64,000 nt of DNA from CALDTK01 sp963837005 (GTDB lineage: Bacteria > Bacteroidota > Bacteroidia > Chitinophagales > Saprospiraceae), in NCBI GenBank assembly GCA_963837005.1, contig CAWIMC010000001.1, positions 186,001 to 250,000 on the forward strand, given 5' to 3'. This document shows positions 60,890 to 64,000 of this stretch, one piece after another. Made by a program: the position numbers and the translations under genes. Numbering within the stretch: the first letter of the stretch is position 1; each line of letters begins with the position of its first letter. The notes below the pieces were generated by a model, which saw nothing but the letters and a program-made list of their open reading frames with translations, searched no databases and had not been told where the DNA came from.

Positions 60890-61930
60890 CTAGAAGTAAA
60901 ACAACTTGAACCGCGAACCTTCAGTCCTATTTAAGAGTAGTGCGGGCGCGGGTAGTTTCACAAATTTGGCGAAGAATAGTAGGGTCTTGAGCGTTTTGTT
61001 GTTGGTCGGGATTCGCGTAAAATCGACGTCAAGACTCAACGCAAAATCGTGGGAGCGGGGAAAGGCTGCATCATAGGAATAAAAATAGCCCTCCTCGGCC
61101 CAGCCATTGGCAAAGGCCCCATATATATTATTCGGACTGTAGCCTACGGCCAGGTTGAGCCAGGGGAGCTTGGCGACATCGCCACGACCGACGAGTACTG
61201 CAGGATTGGCCGACAACCAGATGGTCTGTCCGCCGTAGTCTTTAATGAACCGCGTCCACGGCGTCGAGCCATACAGCTGCACTGCCCGGTCGTAAGGGCT
61301 TCGAGGTGGACCGCCCACAGGGCTCGACGCTGCCGCCTCTCTGGAATGATCCTGTCCGGAAGCACTGAATTTAAGCAGAATTCGCTGCTCTCCGAACAGC
61401 GCCTCCTGTCCGACAAAGAGGCCCGCGCCCGCTACATTGGCTCCCATGTCGTGCCAGGAGAAACCCCATGCCGGACTGAAGCCGTCCATCACCTCGATGG
61501 TACTCTGCAGCAGAAGACTCGTGCCGGTAGCCAGGAGCAGGCGTCGACCTTTTGGTACCCCAGCCCACTTCATGCCTTGATTTGCGATTCCTGCATACAT
61601 GTATGCGGTGAATACGTGACCGACTTTATCCATCCCCTCCCATTCTTTGGAGTCGTCTATGGTCCGGAATCCTCCCGTGCCCTGTCCCTTGTACCAAGCG
61701 GTGTATAGACCAACCGACGCCGTCGCGTACATCCCCGCAGCAATCCCAGCACTGATGTTAAATCGTCTACGGTCGAAGTGGTCGGCTGGGGTTAGGAATT
61801 GCTCGTAGGCGCCCGGCGCGGCGAGCGTATCAAAAGTAATAACTTTAGGAACCGTAGCCGCGACCTGCGCAAATCCTTGAGCGGATATACCCAGTAGTAC
61901 GACGATGCTCGTGTGGATCAAGAGTCGCAT
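60890..61930 (-). CDS. DUF2279 (YfiM-like) outer-membrane-associated protein
   Basis: About 346 residues from the ATG at 61928-61930; an in-frame ATG at 61961-61963 would add 11 residues. A signal peptide (LLIHTSIVVLLGISAQGFAQ) is followed by the DUF2279 pattern: ISAGIAAGMYATASVGLYTAWY, KEWEGMDKVGHVFTAYMYAGIANQGMKWAGV, MDGFSPAWGFSWHDMGANVAGAGLFVGQEALF. The repeated small/aromatic membrane-like segments suggest an outer- or inner-membrane protein. Function is unknown. The gene lies downstream of a terminator ending the rplU-rpmA transcript. Confidence 0.82.
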   Translation of the reverse strand: MRLLIHTSIVVLLGISAQGFAQVAATVPKVITFDTLAAPGAYEQFLTPADHFDRRRFNISAGIAAGMYATASVGLYTAWYKGQGTGGFRTIDDSKEWEGMDKVGHVFTAYMYAGIANQGMKWAGVPKGRRLLLATGTSLLLQSTIEVMDGFSPAWGFSWHDMGANVAGAGLFVGQEALFGEQRILLKFSASGQDHSREAAASSPVGGPPRSPYDRAVQLYGSTPWTRFIKDYGGQTIWLSANPAVLVGRGDVAKLPWLNLAVGYSPNNIYGAFANGWAEEGYFYSYDAAFPRSHDFALSLDVDFTRIPTNNKTLKTLLFFAKFVKLPAPALLLNRTEGSRFKLFYF

Positions 61931-61995
61931 AACCTGGGCATTTGTACGCAGAACAGTTGACATATAGAGGGACGGGTGACCTAGGAGTGCCCCAA

Positions 61996-62031
61996 AGAAA
62001 AGGCCCCAACACTTTCGAGTTGGAGCCTTTA
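61996..62031 (-). terminator. Terminator of the rplU-rpmA transcript
   Basis: On the minus strand: AAGGCTCCAAC, loop TCGAAAGT, GTTGGGGCCTT followed by TTCTTTGG. An 11-pair stem with one mismatch and a T-rich tail, 26 bases after the rpmA stop. Confidence 0.75.
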
Positions 62032-62056
62032 ATGCTTGATAACGTTGATATGTCGA

Positions 62057-62752
62057 CTACTTGCCTCCGTCGAGTTCGTCCTGAAGGACCTTGAGCTCGT
62101 CCCACTGGCCGTCGCGGGCCATAGCGGCCTGACGCGCCCAGGTAGTGGGTTGGTGAACACGGAACTTTGCCCCGGCCTCATCTAGGATGCTTTGAAGATG
62201 CTCTACGGTTGCATCAGCGAGCGCTGCAAACGTGAGGATACCAGCGTTGGCGAGAAGTTCGGCAATTTTCGGACCGATGCCCTCGATGCGGGTGAGGTCG
62301 TCTACCGAGGCGATATCGGCTTCGGGTGCGGCAATTGGTTGAACTTCTTTAACAGCCTCTACGAAGGCCTCGACGGCGGGGGCGGTTTGCGTTGTTTTGG
62401 CGACAGCCGTCTTCTGACTCTGCTGAACTGCGGGAGCTATACTGGTAGCGGCCTCCTTCGTGCCGATAACGGGGCGCGTGCTTGCGGCGAGCTCAGCATC
62501 GTTGGCGCGAATACTCACGTAGGTCCGGTCGTCGCGACGGCGACGGTACACGACCGTGCCGTCTACTTTGGCGTGGAGGGTGTAGTCCTTGCCCATGTAG
62601 ACATTGGTACCTGGGTGGAATTTCGTGCCGCGCTGACGCACGATGATGTTACCGGCAATGGCGGTCTGACCGCCGTATAGCTTGACGCCGAGGTATTTAG
62701 GATTGCTGTCGCGTCCGTTGTCGGTAGAGCCTGCACCTTTCTTATGTGCCAT
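62057..62752 (-). CDS. rpmA: 50S ribosomal protein L27 with C-terminal helix-hairpin-helix extension
   Basis: 231 residues against about 85 in most bacteria. Residues 1-85 are standard L27: AHKKGAGSTDNGRDSNPKYLGVKLYGGQ, GNIIVRQRGTKFHPGTNVYMGKDYTLHA, VDGTVVYRRR. A linker rich in Ala/Val/Thr (residues 95-150) follows. The C-terminal 80 residues contain DDLTRIEGIGPKIAELLANAGILTFAALAD, a helix-hairpin-helix of the kind usually attached to L21 in this phylum. The gene sits 38 bases after rplU on the minus strand. Two motif variants lie inside (62394). Confidence 0.92.
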   Translation of the reverse strand: MAHKKGAGSTDNGRDSNPKYLGVKLYGGQTAIAGNIIVRQRGTKFHPGTNVYMGKDYTLHAKVDGTVVYRRRRDDRTYVSIRANDAELAASTRPVIGTKEAATSIAPAVQQSQKTAVAKTTQTAPAVEAFVEAVKEVQPIAAPEADIASVDDLTRIEGIGPKIAELLANAGILTFAALADATVEHLQSILDEAGAKFRVHQPTTWARQAAMARDGQWDELKVLQDELDGGK

Positions 62753-62790
62753 GATCTATTGTATTGAGTGGGTGAGGGAAGGGGGAGGCC

Positions 62791-63105
62791 TTAGTGGCTG
62801 ATGGAGTCGATGGTGATCTTCGAGAAGGACTGGCGGTGGCCCATCTTGCGACGGTAGCCTTTGCGGCGCTTCTTTTTGAAGACGATCACCTTATCGCCAC
62901 GGACGTGCGAGTTGACGGTGGCCTTGACGAGGGCTCCGGCGACTGCCGGAGCGCCGATGAGAGAGTCGCCGCTGTCCGGGGCGATGAGGTGCACTTGGTC
63001 GAACTCGACTGCGGCACCTGCTTCGGCATCTAGCTGGTGGACGAAGAGCGCCTGGCCCTCGGTCACTTTAAATTGCTGACCAGCGATGGTAACGATAGCA
63101 AACAT
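62791..63105 (-). CDS. rplU: 50S ribosomal protein L21
   Basis: 104 residues, the short form without extension: FAIVTIAGQQFKVTEGQALFVHQLDAEAG, DKVIVFKKKRRKGYRRKMGHRQSFSKI. It binds 23S rRNA beside L20. rplU-rpmA order is universal. In several Bacteroidota L21 carries a long C-terminal domain; here that domain sits on L27 instead. Confidence 0.95.
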   Translation of the reverse strand: MFAIVTIAGQQFKVTEGQALFVHQLDAEAGAAVEFDQVHLIAPDSGDSLIGAPAVAGALVKATVNSHVRGDKVIVFKKKRRKGYRRKMGHRQSFSKITIDSISH

Positions 63106-63147
63106 GTGTGGAAATTGATTTAGAAAACGGGCGCGAAGATAGTCCGC

Positions 63148-64000
63148 TCAAATTAACTCCCGTAAGGTAAATCGGATCGTGCTGCGCAGGTCGTCCCGCA
63201 CAATCTGGAGGTGAATCTTGCGGCCCACCCTACCGCGTAACCGCCGCTGGATCTCCCCGGAGGATAGTAAGCGCACAGGGAAGCCGTTGAACTTCCGGAT
63301 GAGGTCACCGGCTCGAATCCCGGCTTCGCTCGCGGGGGTGTTTGGGGCGACGAACTGGACCCTCACTGCCCCGAGGTCTAGTCCATCGTCGATGACTTTC
63401 AGCCCAGAGCGGTCGTAGGGGAGCGGTCGGGTAACGCGGCGGCGGGGGACGAGGTGGACGACGCGTTGCGGATAGTTGATAGCAACGTCGAAGCGGCTCA
63501 ACAGCCGGTTGCCGATCACGCCATTTCTTTCGATGATTGATTCGCGCAACAGACTGTCGCCCGCGATCTGGAAATGGGTAACGATACCTGTTAGCGGTAG
63601 CCCGTCCACATATAGGGTGTCGCTCCGGCCTACGAAACCGACCAAGCTGCCTCCGAGGCCGTGGCCTATGGCACCCGCGACAATTTGCGGGGGGTAGAGC
63701 GTGGAGTCTTCAGGGTTTGCGTAAACCATCGCCTCGAGGGCTGCGCCTGTATCTATGAGGAAGAGCAGCGAATCGACGAAGCCAGGGTGGATTCGCGTCC
63801 ATAAGGAGACGTAGGGCTTGGTATGGTGGACTCTCAAGGGTACCTCGAGACCTCGGCGCGGCGGGCGGAAGTGCTCTGGCAGCAGTAGCGTGATAAGACG
63901 TTCGGCGTAATCGATTTCTACTACGTAAGCGCCAAAGGCTCCGATACCCATGATTCCGTAGACGTCTCTACCGACCATTTCGGTGAGGTCGAGAAATTTG
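63148..64000 (-). CDS. PDZ-domain protein with retropepsin-like aspartyl domain (N-terminus outside window)
   Basis: The frame is open to the right edge (KFLDLTEMVGRDVYGIMGIGAF), so the start is missing. The visible part holds a retropepsin-like fold, VDSLLFLIDTGAALEAMVYAN with the catalytic D-T-G-A, and an N-terminal-type half (YGIMGIGAFGAYVVEIDY) that suggests a duplicated protease domain. The last 90 residues are a PDZ domain: GAVRVQFVAPNTPASEAGIRAGDLIRKFNGFPVR. This two-part layout is common for predicted periplasmic proteins of Bacteroidota. It lies 43 bases upstream of rplU on the same strand. Substrate unknown. Confidence 0.82.
   Translation of the reverse strand, partial: KFLDLTEMVGRDVYGIMGIGAFGAYVVEIDYAERLITLLLPEHFRPPRRGLEVPLRVHHTKPYVSLWTRIHPGFVDSLLFLIDTGAALEAMVYANPEDSTLYPPQIVAGAIGHGLGGSLVGFVGRSDTLYVDGLPLTGIVTHFQIAGDSLLRESIIERNGVIGNRLLSRFDVAINYPQRVVHLVPRRRVTRPLPYDRSGLKVIDDGLDLGAVRVQFVAPNTPASEAGIRAGDLIRKFNGFPVRLLSSGEIQRRLRGRVGRKIHLQIVRDDLRSTIRFTLRELI

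Noticed and set aside
1..64000. tRNA, rRNA, insertion sequence or phage genes
   Set aside because: I looked in the intergenic spaces and saw no cloverleaf, no transposase or integrase motif and no terminal inverted repeats with target duplications.

Overview
ORGANISM. The window looks like chromosomal DNA of a moderately GC-rich member of the Bacteroidota. Several secreted proteins end in type IX secretion (T9SS) sorting domains, there is a T9SS plug-domain (DUF5103) protein, and many starts are preceded by the Bacteroidota -7 promoter element TAnnTTTG. Family content fits the Saprospiria/Lewinella area, but that placement is inference. I see no insertion sequence, prophage, CRISPR array, rRNA or tRNA gene. 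LAYOUT. 1-8.75 kb (minus strand): the start of an NAD(P)-binding oxidoreductase, then two copies of one two-gene unit, each a T9SS-exported protein followed by an Asp-box (BNR) lipoprotein. 8.9-11.5 kb: two tandem paralogous lipoproteins with acidic Tyr/Gly-rich repeats, both frameshifted. 12.4-16.3 kb: a compact five-gene cluster, partly start/stop coupled. It holds a DUF2589-type protein, a partner protein, a helical protein, an intracellular subtilisin-like protease and a tiny protein resembling a free-standing subtilase propeptide/inhibitor. This is the best candidate here for an undescribed system. 16.4-25.9 kb: housekeeping genes (HAD hydrolase, aroB, a tandem repeat island, SAM hydroxide adenosyltransferase, phoH, sodA, fumC, a degenerate EEP-fold membrane protein, dgkA, an ElaA-like acetyltransferase). 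25.9-28.1 kb (minus strand): a cobalamin riboswitch upstream of a DUF4465 T9SS protein and a second surface protein, probably a vitamin B12 capture operon. 28.2-35.6 kb: hldD, a sigma-54 response regulator, a 27-codon membrane peptide, an ECF sigma factor, a histidine kinase, a geranylgeranyl-reductase-like flavoprotein and pcm. 35.6-42.6 kb: small secreted proteins, tadA, guaB, a TonB-plug-only lipoprotein, a 3-methyladenine glycosylase and the T9SS plug protein. 42.7-48.2 kb: tolC-like and membrane-fusion genes, a TIGR04282 glycosyltransferase, lemA and two TPM-domain genes. 48.2-64 kb: recN, fabI (frameshifted), DUF177-rpmF, ridA, trpS fused in frame to a FAH hydrolase, metK, a TonB-like protein, gcvP, a cysteine synthase homologue, a Nudix hydrolase, DUF2279, rpmA (with an unusual HhH extension), rplU and a partial PDZ/aspartyl protease. 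CROSS-CUTTING OBSERVATIONS. First, a 15-base element, GTTTTGGCGAAAGCC, occurs exactly 15 times, on both strands, inside genes in several reading frames and between genes. Variants keep a three-base-pair stem through compensating changes and keep a GNNA loop, so it looks like a DNA or RNA mini-hairpin family. Second, four genes, including the normally essential fabI, are each broken by exactly one surplus base, and the trpS-FAH fusion would disappear if a C5 run were C4. This points to systematic single-base insertions in the assembly rather than to real gene decay.
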